Assembly (NCBI GenBank): GCA_965214035.1
Contig: OZ243932.1
Location: 2,170,001 to 2,234,000, forward strand
Direction of reading: 5' to 3'
Length of the DNA: 64,000 bases
Source of the DNA: JAJDYQ01 sp965214035
Lineage (GTDB): Bacteria > Pseudomonadota > Gammaproteobacteria > JAJDYQ01
The notes beneath the pieces were generated by a model that did not search any database, was not told where the DNA came from, and worked only from the letters and a program-made list of their open reading frames with translations. Each line of letters starts with the position of its first letter. Position 1 is the stretch's first letter. Both the position numbers and the translations under genes were made by a program. Of this stretch, positions 28,234-38,501 are shown piece by piece.

Positions 28234-29355
28234 TTAAACCAATACCAGATTGTCTCGATGAATCAGCTCCGTTTCGTCAACGTAACCGAGTGATTTCTGG
28301 ATAGCACTGCTGGGTTGGCCTTTGATCTTTTCAATTTCGTCGGAAGAATAATTCACCAGGCCCCGTGCGATTTCTCTGCCGGATGTATCGACACAGGCCA
28401 CGACCTCACCTCGCTGAAATTTGCCAAATACATGCTTTACTCCAACCGGCAATAAACTGCATCCTGACTGGCGCAATACATTGACTGCCCCGTCGTCCAG
28501 TTGCAGGCGGCCCGGTATGACTGTGTGCCCGGCAAGCCATTGTTTACGTGCCGCCAGCGGTTCATTGGCCGGATAAAATAATGTACCTTTTTGTTTGCCG
28601 CGGGAAATCTGCTCCAGCACTCCCCCCCCGCGACCACCGATAATCAATGTGACTGTACCGGAACGTGCTGCCAGACGTGCCGCCTGTACTTTGGTGATCA
28701 TGCCGCCACGGCCCAATGCACCGGAACCCGATGCCATTGCATCCAGAGCCTGATCCTCGGCATTAATATGATCAAGCAGCTTTGCACCAGAATTAGAGCG
28801 AGGGTTGGCATCAAACATGCCCTCCTGATCGGTTAGTATGACCAGCATATCGGCTTCAATCAGATTTGCAGTCAATGCGGCCAACTGATCATTGTCGCCG
28901 AACCGGATTTCTTCCATGGCGACCGTATCGTTTTCATTCACGACCGGTATAATTCCCAGGTCAAGCAGGCGGTTTAGTGTGCTTCTGGCATTCAAATAGC
29001 GCCGGCGATTAGCCATGTCGTCATGGGTCAGCAGAACCTGTGCGGTATGTACCGCATGTTTCTGAAAGCAGGATTCATAGGCTTGCACCAACCCCATTTG
29101 TCCGATGGCTGCCGCAGCCTGTAAATCATTGAGTGATTCAGGACGAGAACTCCAGTTAAGACGTGACAGGCCCTCAGCAACAGAACCGGATGACACCAGT
29201 ACAATTTGACGGCCTTCCGCCCGTAGGCGACAAATATCTTCCACCCAGGCGGCAATCTGTTCATGGTCCAAACCCCGGCCATCACGGGTGACCAGTGAGC
29301 TGCCTACCTTGATGACCCAGCGTCGGCTTTGTCCCAGTTCCTGTCTGCTTTTCAT
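28234..29355 (-). CDS. proB: Glutamate 5-kinase
   Basis: ProB phosphorylates glutamate in the first step of proline synthesis. The 373-residue protein has the amino acid kinase domain (WVIKVGSSLVTRDGRG, VNENDTVAMEEIRFGDND, GSGALGRGGMITKVQAARLA) and a C-terminal PUA domain (residues about 280-365). It follows obg on the same strand, as in many gammaproteobacteria. Full length and all kinase motifs are present. Confidence 0.98.
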   Translation of the reverse strand: MKSRQELGQSRRWVIKVGSSLVTRDGRGLDHEQIAAWVEDICRLRAEGRQIVLVSSGSVAEGLSRLNWSSRPESLNDLQAAAAIGQMGLVQAYESCFQKHAVHTAQVLLTHDDMANRRRYLNARSTLNRLLDLGIIPVVNENDTVAMEEIRFGDNDQLAALTANLIEADMLVILTDQEGMFDANPRSNSGAKLLDHINAEDQALDAMASGSGALGRGGMITKVQAARLAARSGTVTLIIGGRGGGVLEQISRGKQKGTLFYPANEPLAARKQWLAGHTVIPGRLQLDDGAVNVLRQSGCSLLPVGVKHVFGKFQRGEVVACVDTSGREIARGLVNYSSDEIEKIKGQPSSAIQKSLGYVDETELIHRDNLVLV

Positions 29356-29451
29356 GTCTGATTATGCACTTTCAAGTGCAATGCTCGCAAACTTGATCAT
29401 CCACCACAAGTGGAGCTCCATCATCGACATATCTCTCTTCTTTCCTGTTTT

Positions 29452-30480
29452 TCATTTTTTCTGTACTTCTCCGGTCGATTTTTCAAGATGCTCCATAATA
29501 TGGGTAACCAGCTCACGTATATTCTGGCCGCTGACCGCCGATATCCGGTAAATCCGACCACTCCATTCAAGTCTTTCGACTATATCACGACAACACTCAT
29601 CGGCTTCATCTGCCGGCATCAGGTCCAATTTGTTCAGAACCAGCCAGCATTCCTTTGCTGCCAGCTCCGTGTCAAACTGTCGCAACTCGTTGGTCAATGT
29701 CCGTATATGTTCGACGGGGTCTCCGCCATCCGGTGGCATAATATCAACCAGATGTAACAACATCCTGGTGCGGCGCAGGTGTTTCAAAAACCGGATGCCC
29801 AGCCCTGCGCCTTCGGAAGCGCCGCCAATCAGCCCCGGTATATCGGCCATGGTAAAACTGCGGTAAGGATCGATATAAACCACACCCAGCTGTGGGTGTA
29901 GTGTCGTAAATGGATAATCTGCTATCCGTGGATGTGCTGCCGAAACCTGGGCAATTAATGTCGATTTTCCTGCATTCGGCAGACCCAACAGACCCACATC
30001 GGCCAGTACATTGAGCTCCAGACGCAATTCACGTTGCTCGCCCGGCGCCCCATTGGTTGACTGGCGAGGCGCACGGTTAGTTGAGCTTTTATAGCGTGTA
30101 TTACCAAGTCCGTGAAATCCGCCTTTGGCGACAAGCAGGGTTTGTCCGTGCCCGGTCAGGTCACCAATGACTTCCTGTGTTTCGATATCATTAATCCGCG
30201 TGCCAACAGGAACCTCAATATAAAGATCGTTGCCACTGATACCTGTGCGCCCCTTTCCCATGCCGGGCTGGCCATTTTCAGCACTGAAGATTCTTTTATG
30301 CCGATAATCCGCGAGCGTCGTCAAAGATTCGTTTGCTTTTAGATAAATACTACCGCCGTCGCCGCCGTCGCCGCCGTCAGGGCCGCCGCGAGGAATATAT
30401 TTTTCCCGTCGAAAGCTGACACAGCCGTTACCACCCTTGCCGGCGGTGACACGTATCTCGACCTCATCAACAAACTTCAT
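29452..30480 (-). CDS. obg: Obg/CgtA GTPase
   Basis: An essential ribosome-associated GTPase. The glycine-rich Obg fold fills about residues 1-158 (GGPDGGDGGDGGSIYLK). The G domain follows with the P-loop LPNAGKSTLIAQ, the G3 region DIPGLIGGASEGAGLG and the G4 motif NKLD. At 342 residues it lacks the long acidic tail of E. coli. It is the third gene of rplU-rpmA-obg-proB. Confidence 0.98.
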   Translation of the reverse strand: MKFVDEVEIRVTAGKGGNGCVSFRREKYIPRGGPDGGDGGDGGSIYLKANESLTTLADYRHKRIFSAENGQPGMGKGRTGISGNDLYIEVPVGTRINDIETQEVIGDLTGHGQTLLVAKGGFHGLGNTRYKSSTNRAPRQSTNGAPGEQRELRLELNVLADVGLLGLPNAGKSTLIAQVSAAHPRIADYPFTTLHPQLGVVYIDPYRSFTMADIPGLIGGASEGAGLGIRFLKHLRRTRMLLHLVDIMPPDGGDPVEHIRTLTNELRQFDTELAAKECWLVLNKLDLMPADEADECCRDIVERLEWSGRIYRISAVSGQNIRELVTHIMEHLEKSTGEVQKK

Positions 30481-30551
30481 GCGACTGCATGATAAAAATA
30501 TTCGATAATATTCTGATCGTGCTGATGCGGTTCAGTTTGAAGCAGATTTAT

Positions 30552-30809
30552 TTAGACAGGGTAAACACTGACTTGTTTGCGCTTGTCCGGGCCTCTGGTT
30601 TCAAATACAACCCTGCCGCCTGTTTTGGCGAAGAGGGTGTGATCGCGACCACAACCAACATTGATGCCGGGGCGAACATGGGTGCCGCGTTGGCGGATGA
30701 TGATGTTACCTGCCATAACAGCCTCACCGCTGAAGCGTTTTACGCCCAGTCTTTTGGATTTTGAATCGCGACCATTTCTGGTACTGCCGCCTGCCTTTTT
30801 ATGTGCCAT
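30552..30809 (-). CDS. rpmA: 50S ribosomal protein L27
   Basis: The 85-residue protein starts MAHKKAGGSTRNGRDS, the conserved tail that reaches the peptidyl transferase centre, and continues with KRLGVKRFSGEAV and GNIIIRQRGTHVRPG. It lies 24 bases downstream of rplU and before obg. Confidence 0.99.
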   Translation of the reverse strand: MAHKKAGGSTRNGRDSKSKRLGVKRFSGEAVMAGNIIIRQRGTHVRPGINVGCGRDHTLFAKTGGRVVFETRGPDKRKQVSVYPV

Positions 30810-30833
30810 TTTATGCCAGCCTCTATAACAACT

Positions 30834-31151
30834 TTAACCGGAGATGCCGGTGATTTCAATTTCGGTATAACCCTGACGATGTCCTTGATGCTTCATGTGA
30901 TGCTTGCGACGCTTGAATTTAATGATGCGTACCTTCTTGCTGCGGCCATGGGTAACAATCTTGCCGCTCACCTTGCTGCCATCGACAACAGGGCTGCCCA
31001 CCCTGCTGTTTTCACCGTCTGCGAGCATCAAAACCTGATCAAACTCGACAGTATCGCCCGCTTCGGCCTTAAGGTTTTCAATGCGAATCCTGTCGCCTTC
31101 TGAAACGCGGTATTGCTTACCGCCTGTCTTAATCACTGCTTGCATGGTCAT
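30834..31151 (-). CDS. rplU: 50S ribosomal protein L21
   Basis: The 105-residue protein starts MQAVIKTGGKQYRVSEGD from its second Met (first codon MT). It has the C-terminal signature KFKRRKHHMKHQGHRQGYTEI. It is the first gene of the operon that continues with rpmA. The 158 bases between it and the divergent ispB should hold both promoters. Confidence 0.99.
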   Translation of the reverse strand: MTMQAVIKTGGKQYRVSEGDRIRIENLKAEAGDTVEFDQVLMLADGENSRVGSPVVDGSKVSGKIVTHGRSKKVRIIKFKRRKHHMKHQGHRQGYTEIEITGISG

Positions 31152-31375
31152 TCCGGTTGTAAATATCAGGACACCCCAAGGGAGAGCGGACTCTAAACGA
31201 TTATGCCCGCCTGCGTCAATGCGATTTTAATGAAAATTTGTGATTTGGTCCCGATATTACCCGGATGTTGCCGTATGAACTGGTTTTGCCGACAGCTCAT
31301 GGCTAGAATGTGCGTCCTTTCAGCCGCAATCAGGCACTTATGGGCCAACAAACTGCCTTTATTCAAACGCCGACC

Positions 31376-32347
31376 ATGTCGCAGGCCGATATTATCGGGC
31401 TGGTCAGTGACGACATGCAGGCGGTGGACCGTCTCATTATGGCCCGGCTCGACTCCGACACCACCCTGATCAACCAGTTGGGTTCATACATCATCAGCAG
31501 TGGTGGCAAACGTCTGCGCCCACTACTGGCTTTGCTGGCCGCCAAGGCCTGCGATTATGCGGGTGACGAACACATACAAGTCGCTGCCATTATTGAGTTT
31601 ATACACACGGCAACCCTGCTGCACGACGATGTGGTTGATGCTTCAGCAATGAGGCGCGGCAGAGATACTGCAAATGCGGTCTGGGGTAATGAGGCCAGCG
31701 TTCTGGTTGGTGACTTTCTTTATTCCAGGGCCTTTCAAATGATGGTCGATATCAATCAGATGCGAGTCATGGATATCCTGGCCGAGACCACCAATACAAT
31801 TGCCGAGGGCGAAGTCATGCAGCTGATGAACCGCAATGAACCTGACACAACAGAAGAGCGGTACATTGATGTTATACAGTCCAAAACGGCCAAGCTGTTT
31901 GAGGCGGCGACCCGCCTCGGTGCCATCCTGTCACAGCAGGATAAATCAACCGAAGATGCACTGGCAAAATATGGTATGCATCTGGGAACAGCCTTCCAGC
32001 TGATTGATGATGCGCTGGATTATGACGCGAATTCTTCTCTGGAAATTGGTAAAAATATCGGTGATGACCTTGCAGAAGGCAAGCCTACTCTGCCGCTCAT
32101 TCATGCCATCCGCAGCGCACCGGAAAATGAGGCCGCTATTATCCGTCGTGCTATTGAAGAAGGCGGGCTGGATAACATCAGCGGCATCCTGAGTATCATT
32201 GAATCAACCAATAGTATCGCATATACCCGCAGCCTCGCACGAGAGGAGGCGGGCCGTGCCATAGACTGTCTGTCCTGCCTCAAGAGCAATCCATACCGCC
32301 ACGCGCTCACAGGGCTGGCCGGCTTCGCCGTGGACCGTTCCTTTTAA
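31376..32347 (+). CDS. ispB: Octaprenyl diphosphate synthase
   Basis: A trans-prenyltransferase that makes the ubiquinone side chain. The first Asp-rich motif is LLHDDVVDASAMRRG and the second is QLIDDALDYD. The start at 31376 gives 323 residues, close to the E. coli length and aligning with its N-terminus. In-frame starts at 31340 (ATG) and 31310 (GTG) exist. It is divergent from rplU, the classical arrangement. Confidence 0.95.
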   Translation: MSQADIIGLVSDDMQAVDRLIMARLDSDTTLINQLGSYIISSGGKRLRPLLALLAAKACDYAGDEHIQVAAIIEFIHTATLLHDDVVDASAMRRGRDTANAVWGNEASVLVGDFLYSRAFQMMVDINQMRVMDILAETTNTIAEGEVMQLMNRNEPDTTEERYIDVIQSKTAKLFEAATRLGAILSQQDKSTEDALAKYGMHLGTAFQLIDDALDYDANSSLEIGKNIGDDLAEGKPTLPLIHAIRSAPENEAAIIRRAIEEGGLDNISGILSIIESTNSIAYTRSLAREEAGRAIDCLSCLKSNPYRHALTGLAGFAVDRSF

Positions 32348-32360
32348 CTTGTGGCAAAGA

Positions 32361-34703
32361 ATGTATCGCTTGTATTTTCTGATGCTCACAACGACCAGTC
32401 TTTTACTGCTTTATCATCAGGCGCAGGCAGACACTCATTCCTTGTGGCAATGCGGCTCCGGTCCTGATCAACTCTTTCAGACTTGCCCGCAGGATGGTAA
32501 AGATCCGGCATCAATGGTCGAAAACATCTTGCCCCATACCGGGCCGGGTATAGACTACTCGTTGCCCTCATGTATTGCCGTAGCCAGCCCGGACGGATTG
32601 ACCCATAAAGAGCGCACGATGCTCAGGCAGTCTTCTCCCATTGAAATCGAGGCGGATGAAGCGGTTGCCAGACAAGGTCGGAAATCCGTCTTACATGGCA
32701 ATGTTTCTGTTAAGCGGGCTGATCAATCCCTGCAAGCGGATGACGTGACCTACGATAAGTCAGCCGGTCAGATTGAGGCGAGCGGTGAGATCGAGTACGC
32801 AGACAGTGATATCAGAGTGACGGCTCGGCAGGCACATCTTGATTTCAACGGAGACGAACAGACATTTGCAGAAACAAAATTTTATACCAGAGCGCCTTAC
32901 TCACGTGGTTCCGCTGCCCGGATAAAAATGCAGCAGGCAGGACGAATCCGTCTCGATGATGTGCGGCATTACACAACCTGCCCTCCCGGACGGACGGTCT
33001 GGCAGCTGGAAGTGGAAAAACTGGTTCTCGACGATAACACCGGTCGGGGTGAAGGCAAAAATGTCAAAATCGAATTTCTTGATATTCCCATACTTTATAC
33101 GCCATACATCAATTTCCCGATTGACGACCGCCGCCAGACCGGTCTGTTGACGCCCCGCTTTTCGCATTCCGACAGCCGAGGCGCGGAAATTCTGGTGCCT
33201 GTTTACTGGAATATCGCTCCACACCATGATGCGACCCTGCAGCCGCGTTACATGTCGGAAAGAGGACTGCAATTCGGCGTTGAATATCGCTATCTGGGCG
33301 AGAATGATCGCGGTCAGATCAATCTGGAATATCTGGGCAGCGATGATCAATATACCGGGCCTGGAGACAACAACCGTTGGGCACTTCACTATCAGCACAA
33401 TGGCGTCGTTGGAAACTGGATGCTGGATACCCGGATACACCGTGTATCCGATAACCGCTACTTCGAGGATCTGGGTTCCGGCCCGGCTCTGTCTGGTCAG
33501 CGCCATCTGGAAAATCGCATTACCCTTGGTCGTCGTGCTGATAACTGGTCCATCTACGGAATGCTACAGAGCTACCAGACAATCGACAGCGATATACAGG
33601 CCGCTGACCATCCCTATGAACGTATGCCACATATACGGCTGGATGCCCGCACAGAACCATTTGCCGATGGCCTTGTTGCCGGGATTCAAGTGGAATATAC
33701 AGACTTCGATAAAGACAATGCAGTAACCGGTCAGCGTGCTGATATTTATCCCGGCATCACCTACAGTCATGAAAGACCGGGCTACTACATTCGACCCCGA
33801 CTTGGTGTTCGCCATACGGCTTATTCCCTGCATAACCATGCCGGCGGCCCTTCCAGCCCGGACCGTTCAGTTCCGATTCTGAGCGTTGATAGCGGTCTAT
33901 TCTATGAACGTTTCGTCAAGCTGTTTGACCAGTCCATGCTGCAAACGCTGGAACCCCGTTTTTACTATCTGAGGATTCCTGAGCGCAGGCAGTCACAGAT
34001 TCCAGTATTTGATACCGGACGGCTGGATTACAACTCATCAGCCCTGTTCAGTGAAAATCGCTTCAGTGGTATCGACAGAATCGGTGATACGGAACAGGTC
34101 AGTGTTGGTATTACCAGCCGTTTTACGGAGCAATCCAGTGGCAGAGAAAAGCTGACCATGACCCTGGGACAAATTTATTACTTCCGTGATCGTAATGTCA
34201 CACTGCCGGGCGATTTATCGGATACAGACAACTCCTCGCCGCTCATTGGTGAGGTGCGTTATCGCCCTCACCGTCGGTTTATGGCCGATGCCTTGCTGCA
34301 TTGGAGGCCCGAAACCGGCGAGACAGAGCGAGCCATCTATCGGTTGAAATACCAGCCTGCAGATAACAGGGTCGTGAATCTGGCCTACCGTCACCGAATG
34401 GATCGTCTTAGACAAACCAGCCTTTCATTCTTTTGGCCGCTTGACCGCGTCAACCGCTGGCATGGTCTCTGGCGCTGGAACTACTCTATTAAATACAATC
34501 GGACACTTGACGCCCTGATTGGTGTAGAATACGAAGGTTGCTGCTGGAAAACCCGTCTGGCAGCGAGACGCCGTGCAAATGGTACTGAAGATGATTTCGA
34601 CACCAGCGTCTTTTTTGAGATTGAACTTAAAGGGCTTGGCAGTATCGGAGACGAAACCCGCAACCTTCTGCAAGCCGCCAGAACCGATGACAACTATCAT
34701 TAA
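32361..34703 (+). CDS. lptD: LPS-assembly protein LptD
   Basis: LptD is the outer-membrane barrel that inserts lipopolysaccharide. A signal peptide (LYFLMLTTTSLLLLYHQAQA) is followed by an OstA-like N-terminal domain (IEIEADEAVARQGRKS) and a large barrel domain. The Cys pair in YEGCCWKTRL near the C-terminus and Cys residues near the mature N-terminus match the disulfides needed for LptD function. The ATG at 32361 is preferred to an upstream TTG at 32349. It heads the lptD-surA-pdxA cluster. Confidence 0.96.
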   Translation: MYRLYFLMLTTTSLLLLYHQAQADTHSLWQCGSGPDQLFQTCPQDGKDPASMVENILPHTGPGIDYSLPSCIAVASPDGLTHKERTMLRQSSPIEIEADEAVARQGRKSVLHGNVSVKRADQSLQADDVTYDKSAGQIEASGEIEYADSDIRVTARQAHLDFNGDEQTFAETKFYTRAPYSRGSAARIKMQQAGRIRLDDVRHYTTCPPGRTVWQLEVEKLVLDDNTGRGEGKNVKIEFLDIPILYTPYINFPIDDRRQTGLLTPRFSHSDSRGAEILVPVYWNIAPHHDATLQPRYMSERGLQFGVEYRYLGENDRGQINLEYLGSDDQYTGPGDNNRWALHYQHNGVVGNWMLDTRIHRVSDNRYFEDLGSGPALSGQRHLENRITLGRRADNWSIYGMLQSYQTIDSDIQAADHPYERMPHIRLDARTEPFADGLVAGIQVEYTDFDKDNAVTGQRADIYPGITYSHERPGYYIRPRLGVRHTAYSLHNHAGGPSSPDRSVPILSVDSGLFYERFVKLFDQSMLQTLEPRFYYLRIPERRQSQIPVFDTGRLDYNSSALFSENRFSGIDRIGDTEQVSVGITSRFTEQSSGREKLTMTLGQIYYFRDRNVTLPGDLSDTDNSSPLIGEVRYRPHRRFMADALLHWRPETGETERAIYRLKYQPADNRVVNLAYRHRMDRLRQTSLSFFWPLDRVNRWHGLWRWNYSIKYNRTLDALIGVEYEGCCWKTRLAARRRANGTEDDFDTSVFFEIELKGLGSIGDETRNLLQAARTDDNYH

Positions 34704-34707
34704 ACGT

Positions 34708-36087
34708 ATGAACACGATGAAAACACATATCCTGAAACTGCTGAATCAATGCTTCGCTCCGATATTCAACACAGGTAAAATTCTGCTCGCAGCATACTTG
34801 TCACTGGTAACCGCAACAGCAGCCGCACAGCAAACGGATGCACCGGTCGCCGACATCGTTGAGCTTGACCGGATTGTTGCGCTGGTGAATGACGATGTCA
34901 TCATGCAAAGTGAATTAAATTCACGAATCAACAAGGTGCGTCAGAAGCTGGAAGAGCAAAAAATACCTTCACCTCCTATCCATGTGTTGATAAAGCAGGT
35001 TACCGAGCGCCTGATTTTACAGCGTCTGCAGCTTCAGGAAGCCGAACGCTCCGGTATTCGTATTGATGACCAGACCCTCAATAGAGTTATCCAGAAGATT
35101 GCCGAAGGTAATCGCCTCAGCATGGAACAGTTTCGCCGATTACTGGAACGTGACGGTTTCAGCTTTGCACAGTTTCGTGAAGATGTGCGCGGTGAAATTA
35201 TGATTGGTCGTATTCGCAGCAAAAAGGTCCAGAATCGTGTCAAGGTATCAGAGCAGGAAATTGATTATCTGCTGGAAAACCTTGAAAAACGTGGTGACAC
35301 AATCAACAGCTATCAGCTTGCCCACATTTTGATTTCCATTCCGGAAGGATCCGTTCCGGAAGAAATTGAAAGGCGCCGCAATAAAATGGAAGAGATCATC
35401 GCTGAACTAAAACTGGGAGCTGATTTTCGTCAGATGGCGGCAACATATTCCGACGCACAAACGGCGATGACGGGGGGGGATCTTGGCTGGAGAAAGCACA
35501 GTGAACTACCCAGTGCCTTTGAGGAAGTGGTGCCAAATATGAACAAGGGTGAAATGAGCGACATTATTAGAACACCCAGCGGCTTCCATTTGGTCAAACT
35601 GACTGATACCAGAGGTGAAAATCAGATCATGGTCACACAAACCAAAGTGCGCCATATTCTTATCAAATCGAGCCAGATTGTCAGTGAAAGCAATGCCCGT
35701 TCACGCCTGCAACAACTGAGAGAACGCATACTTTCAGGCGAAGACTTCGCCCAGTTAGCTCGCGCCAACTCGGATGACTCTGCCAGTGCGATTGACGGGG
35801 GAGATCTGGGCTGGGTGATGCCAGGGGTACTGGAGCCAGAGTTTGAAGATGTCATGGAGGCTGTTGATGTCGGCGAAGTCAGCGAACCTTTCAGCACACC
35901 CTTTGGCTGGCATATCCTGCGCGTTGATGATCGTCGTCAGCAGGATGGGACACTGGAGTACCGTCGCAACAAGGCACGTGAAACTATCAGCAAGCGCAAA
36001 ACAGAAGAAGAGCTGGAGCTCTGGCTGCACCGGTTGCGGGATGAAGCCTATGTTGAACTGAGGCTGGAAGAAACCGAACAGCTTTAA
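34708..36087 (+). CDS. surA: Periplasmic chaperone SurA
   Basis: SurA carries outer-membrane proteins, including LptD, through the periplasm and has two parvulin isomerase domains. The signal peptide is in FNTGKILLAAYLSLVTATAAA. The N-terminal SurA domain starts ELDRIVALVNDDVIMQSEL. The two parvulin domains are at about residues 180-275 (QLAHILISIPEG, GGDLGWRKHSELP) and 290-390 (VRHILIKSSQIV, GGDLGWVMPGVLEP). The gene starts 4 bases after lptD; Met at 34717 is an alternative start. Confidence 0.96.
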   Translation: MNTMKTHILKLLNQCFAPIFNTGKILLAAYLSLVTATAAAQQTDAPVADIVELDRIVALVNDDVIMQSELNSRINKVRQKLEEQKIPSPPIHVLIKQVTERLILQRLQLQEAERSGIRIDDQTLNRVIQKIAEGNRLSMEQFRRLLERDGFSFAQFREDVRGEIMIGRIRSKKVQNRVKVSEQEIDYLLENLEKRGDTINSYQLAHILISIPEGSVPEEIERRRNKMEEIIAELKLGADFRQMAATYSDAQTAMTGGDLGWRKHSELPSAFEEVVPNMNKGEMSDIIRTPSGFHLVKLTDTRGENQIMVTQTKVRHILIKSSQIVSESNARSRLQQLRERILSGEDFAQLARANSDDSASAIDGGDLGWVMPGVLEPEFEDVMEAVDVGEVSEPFSTPFGWHILRVDDRRQQDGTLEYRRNKARETISKRKTEEELELWLHRLRDEAYVELRLEETEQL

Positions 36088-36089
36088 CC

Positions 36090-37079
36090 TTGACGCCACT
36101 CCCTCGATTAATCATTACCCCGGGTGAACCGGCAGGTATCGGCCCGGATATCTGCCTGCAGCTGGCACAACAGGATATTCGTGCGGAGCTGCTTTTTATT
36201 GTTGATCCGGATATTCTGCAGCAACGTGCCAATCGCCTTGGAATAGAAATACAAATCGAAACCATCCACAACCCGGATCAATTTCTGGCCCCTGAGTCAG
36301 GGGTACTTCATGTTCATCCGATCAAATGCGTCGGCAAGGTTACCCCCGGAGAGCTCAACACAGAAAATGCACATTACGTTATAAGCACTCTGGACACGGC
36401 CATTGAGCTGGCCTGTAAGGGAGAATACGATGCCATCGTTACTGGACCGGTACATAAAGGTGTAGTCAACGATGCGGGTATTGCCTTTACCGGTCATACC
36501 GAATGGCTGGCTGATAAAACCGGGGTCAGCAAGCCGGTCATGATGCTGGTAAATGGTGGCCTTCGTGTGGCGCTGGCAACGACTCATCTGCCACTGAAAA
36601 ATATTCCTCAAGCCATCACCGGCGGAATGCTTGAAGAAACCATCACCATTTTGCATAACGATCTGCAATCCAGATTTCATATACAGCAACCACATATTCG
36701 TGTCTGCGGCCTGAATCCTCATGCTGGCGAAGGTGGTCACCTCGGCACAGAAGAGGCAGAAATCATCGGTCCGGCACTGAAAAAACTGCGATCCCGAGGC
36801 ATCCATCTTGAGGGTCCGGTTCCGGCAGACACAGCATTTCTGCCTGACAACACAGGCAATATCGATGCTGTTCTTGCCATGTACCACGATCAGGGTTTGC
36901 CGGTGCTGAAATATAGCGGATTTAACTCGGCTGTGAATGTGACTCTGGGATTGCCGATTATCCGCACCTCGGTTGACCACGGCACGGCACTGGAACTAGC
37001 CGGAACAGGTAAAGCGAACGCATCCGGCTTAAGGGCCGCCATCGACATGGCAATACAAATGGTAATGCCAAATGCCTGA
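36090..37079 (+). CDS. pdxA: 4-hydroxythreonine-4-phosphate dehydrogenase
   Basis: PdxA oxidises 4-phosphohydroxythreonine in pyridoxal phosphate synthesis. The 329-residue protein starts with a TTG 2 bases after surA and reads PLPRLIITPGEPAGIGPDI. Other conserved parts are GHTEWLADKTG (metal ligand His), GLNPHAGEGGHLGTEE and AMYHDQGLPVLKY. In most gammaproteobacteria ksgA and apaG follow; here a mobile region begins about 100 bases later. Confidence 0.97.
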   Translation: MTPLPRLIITPGEPAGIGPDICLQLAQQDIRAELLFIVDPDILQQRANRLGIEIQIETIHNPDQFLAPESGVLHVHPIKCVGKVTPGELNTENAHYVISTLDTAIELACKGEYDAIVTGPVHKGVVNDAGIAFTGHTEWLADKTGVSKPVMMLVNGGLRVALATTHLPLKNIPQAITGGMLEETITILHNDLQSRFHIQQPHIRVCGLNPHAGEGGHLGTEEAEIIGPALKKLRSRGIHLEGPVPADTAFLPDNTGNIDAVLAMYHDQGLPVLKYSGFNSAVNVTLGLPIIRTSVDHGTALELAGTGKANASGLRAAIDMAIQMVMPNA

Positions 37080-37176
37080 ATGGAGCCATCGGCAGCGCGG
37101 GCCAGCCCTGCTTTTTCGGATATGGAAGTCCATCCGCCCGAGAAAATGCTCTGGAGAGACAGGCTGTTTTGTGCAG

Positions 37177-37231
37177 AATGGTGGGGCATTTGTGCAAAAA
37201 TTGGAACCGCTTTGAAAAATGGGTGTATGAC
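37177..37231 (+). repeat. Left arm copy 1 with att core
   Basis: A 55-base segment matching 40215-40269 at about 48 positions. Its first 13 bases equal the sequence at 42827-42839, which covers the last 11 bases of tRNA-Lys. Confidence 0.75.
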
Positions 37232-37365
37232 TTTTGCTATTGCATTAAAGGCACGGAAAGCCAACCAAGCAATTCACACAATAAAACCTAGTGTCTCGTC
37301 ATACATGATATGTCGCATATAATATGATAGATTCCTTGTTTTCTGTTTAAGACGAGGTTGAATGT

Positions 37366-37842
37366 ATGAAACGCTATAGGGTGACGTTGGACGAAGCGGA
37401 GCGAGATGAATTGACAGGTATCACGAACAAGGGTTCGCATCGGTCCCAAAAGGTGATTAATGCGTTGATCCTGCTCAACTGCGATGAAGGTGTTTTCAAT
37501 GATCGGCATTCCACTGGGGAAGCCATCTCGGACATACTACGCATCAGCATGCGCAAGGTGGATCGAGTGAAGAAGCGGTTTGTGGAGGAAGGTCTGGATG
37601 CGGCGCTAGGAGGCCGCCAAGGGCGCAGGCTCACCTATATTCGTAAGGCCGACGGCGAATTCGAGGCGCGTCTGGTGGCTTTGGCCTGTGGTGAAGCTCC
37701 GGCGGGTTGCGCGCAATGGTCGTTGCGGCTCTTGGCCGACCGGGTTGTGGAACTGGGTTACATTGATTCGGTGTCCCATGAAACCGTGCGACGGGTTCTA
37801 AAAAAAACGAACTCAAACCATGGCGGCGGGTCGGATGGGTGA
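37366..37842 (+). CDS. IS630 transposase, frame A (DNA-binding part)
   Basis: The first 158 residues hold a helix-turn-helix region (STGEAISDILRISMRKVDRV) and the linker typical of IS630 transposases. Near its end the codons run through eight A's at 37800-37807. A slip back by one base there changes the product to RRVLKKNELKPWRRVGWVIP and joins it to the catalytic frame. Without the slip translation ends at 37842. Such programmed -1 shifts are known in this family. Confidence 0.88.
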   Translation: MKRYRVTLDEAERDELTGITNKGSHRSQKVINALILLNCDEGVFNDRHSTGEAISDILRISMRKVDRVKKRFVEEGLDAALGGRQGRRLTYIRKADGEFEARLVALACGEAPAGCAQWSLRLLADRVVELGYIDSVSHETVRRVLKKTNSNHGGGSDG

Positions 37843-38501
37843 TTCCGCCACAAGGCAACGCCGAGTTCGTCGCCGCGATGGAAAAGGTGCTGGATGTTTA
37901 CCGGCGTCCCTACGATGCCGCTTTCCCGGTAGTATGCATGGACGAGACACCGCGCCAACTGATTCGGGAGACTCGTACGCCGGTTGCCATGAGTCCAGGA
38001 CAGCCAGCCCGATACGACTACGAATACCAGCGTTGTGGAACCTGTAATGTCTTCATGGCCACCGAACCTTTGGCTGGCAAGCGGATGACCCAAGTAACCG
38101 AACGTAGAACCCGAACCGATTGGGCGCAGTTCCTCTCCGACATCGCCGCACGCTATCGGGATGCCACCCGCATCACCTTGGTCATGGACAATCTCAATAC
38201 CCACCGCCCCGGTGCATTCTATGAAGCCTACCCACCGGCACAAGCCAAAGCACTATGGGACCGATTCGAGTTCGTGTACACCCCAAAGCACGGTAGTTGG
38301 CTGAATGTGGCTGAAATCGAACTCAATGTCATGAACCGCCAATGCCTGAATCGGCGTATCGACCGTATGGACATACTCGCACGTGAGGTCGCTGCCTGGC
38401 AAGCCTCACGGGACCGCCTGCAGACTCAGGTGGATTGGCAGTTCACAACTGAAGACGCGCGCATCAAACTAAAACGACTATATCCAACACAAGAAATATG
38501 A
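37839..38501 (+). CDS. IS630 transposase, frame B (DDE catalytic part)
   Basis: This 220-residue frame carries the catalytic triad in its expected places: Asp in VVCMDETPRQL, Asp in LVMDNLNTHRPG and Glu in GSWLNVAEIELNVM. It probably is made only as a fusion with frame A through the A8 slip; its own ATG overlaps the end of frame A by 4 bases. The stop codon lies 8 bases inside the right inverted repeat end. Confidence 0.9.
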   Translation: MIPPQGNAEFVAAMEKVLDVYRRPYDAAFPVVCMDETPRQLIRETRTPVAMSPGQPARYDYEYQRCGTCNVFMATEPLAGKRMTQVTERRTRTDWAQFLSDIAARYRDATRITLVMDNLNTHRPGAFYEAYPPAQAKALWDRFEFVYTPKHGSWLNVAEIELNVMNRQCLNRRIDRMDILAREVAAWQASRDRLQTQVDWQFTTEDARIKLKRLYPTQEI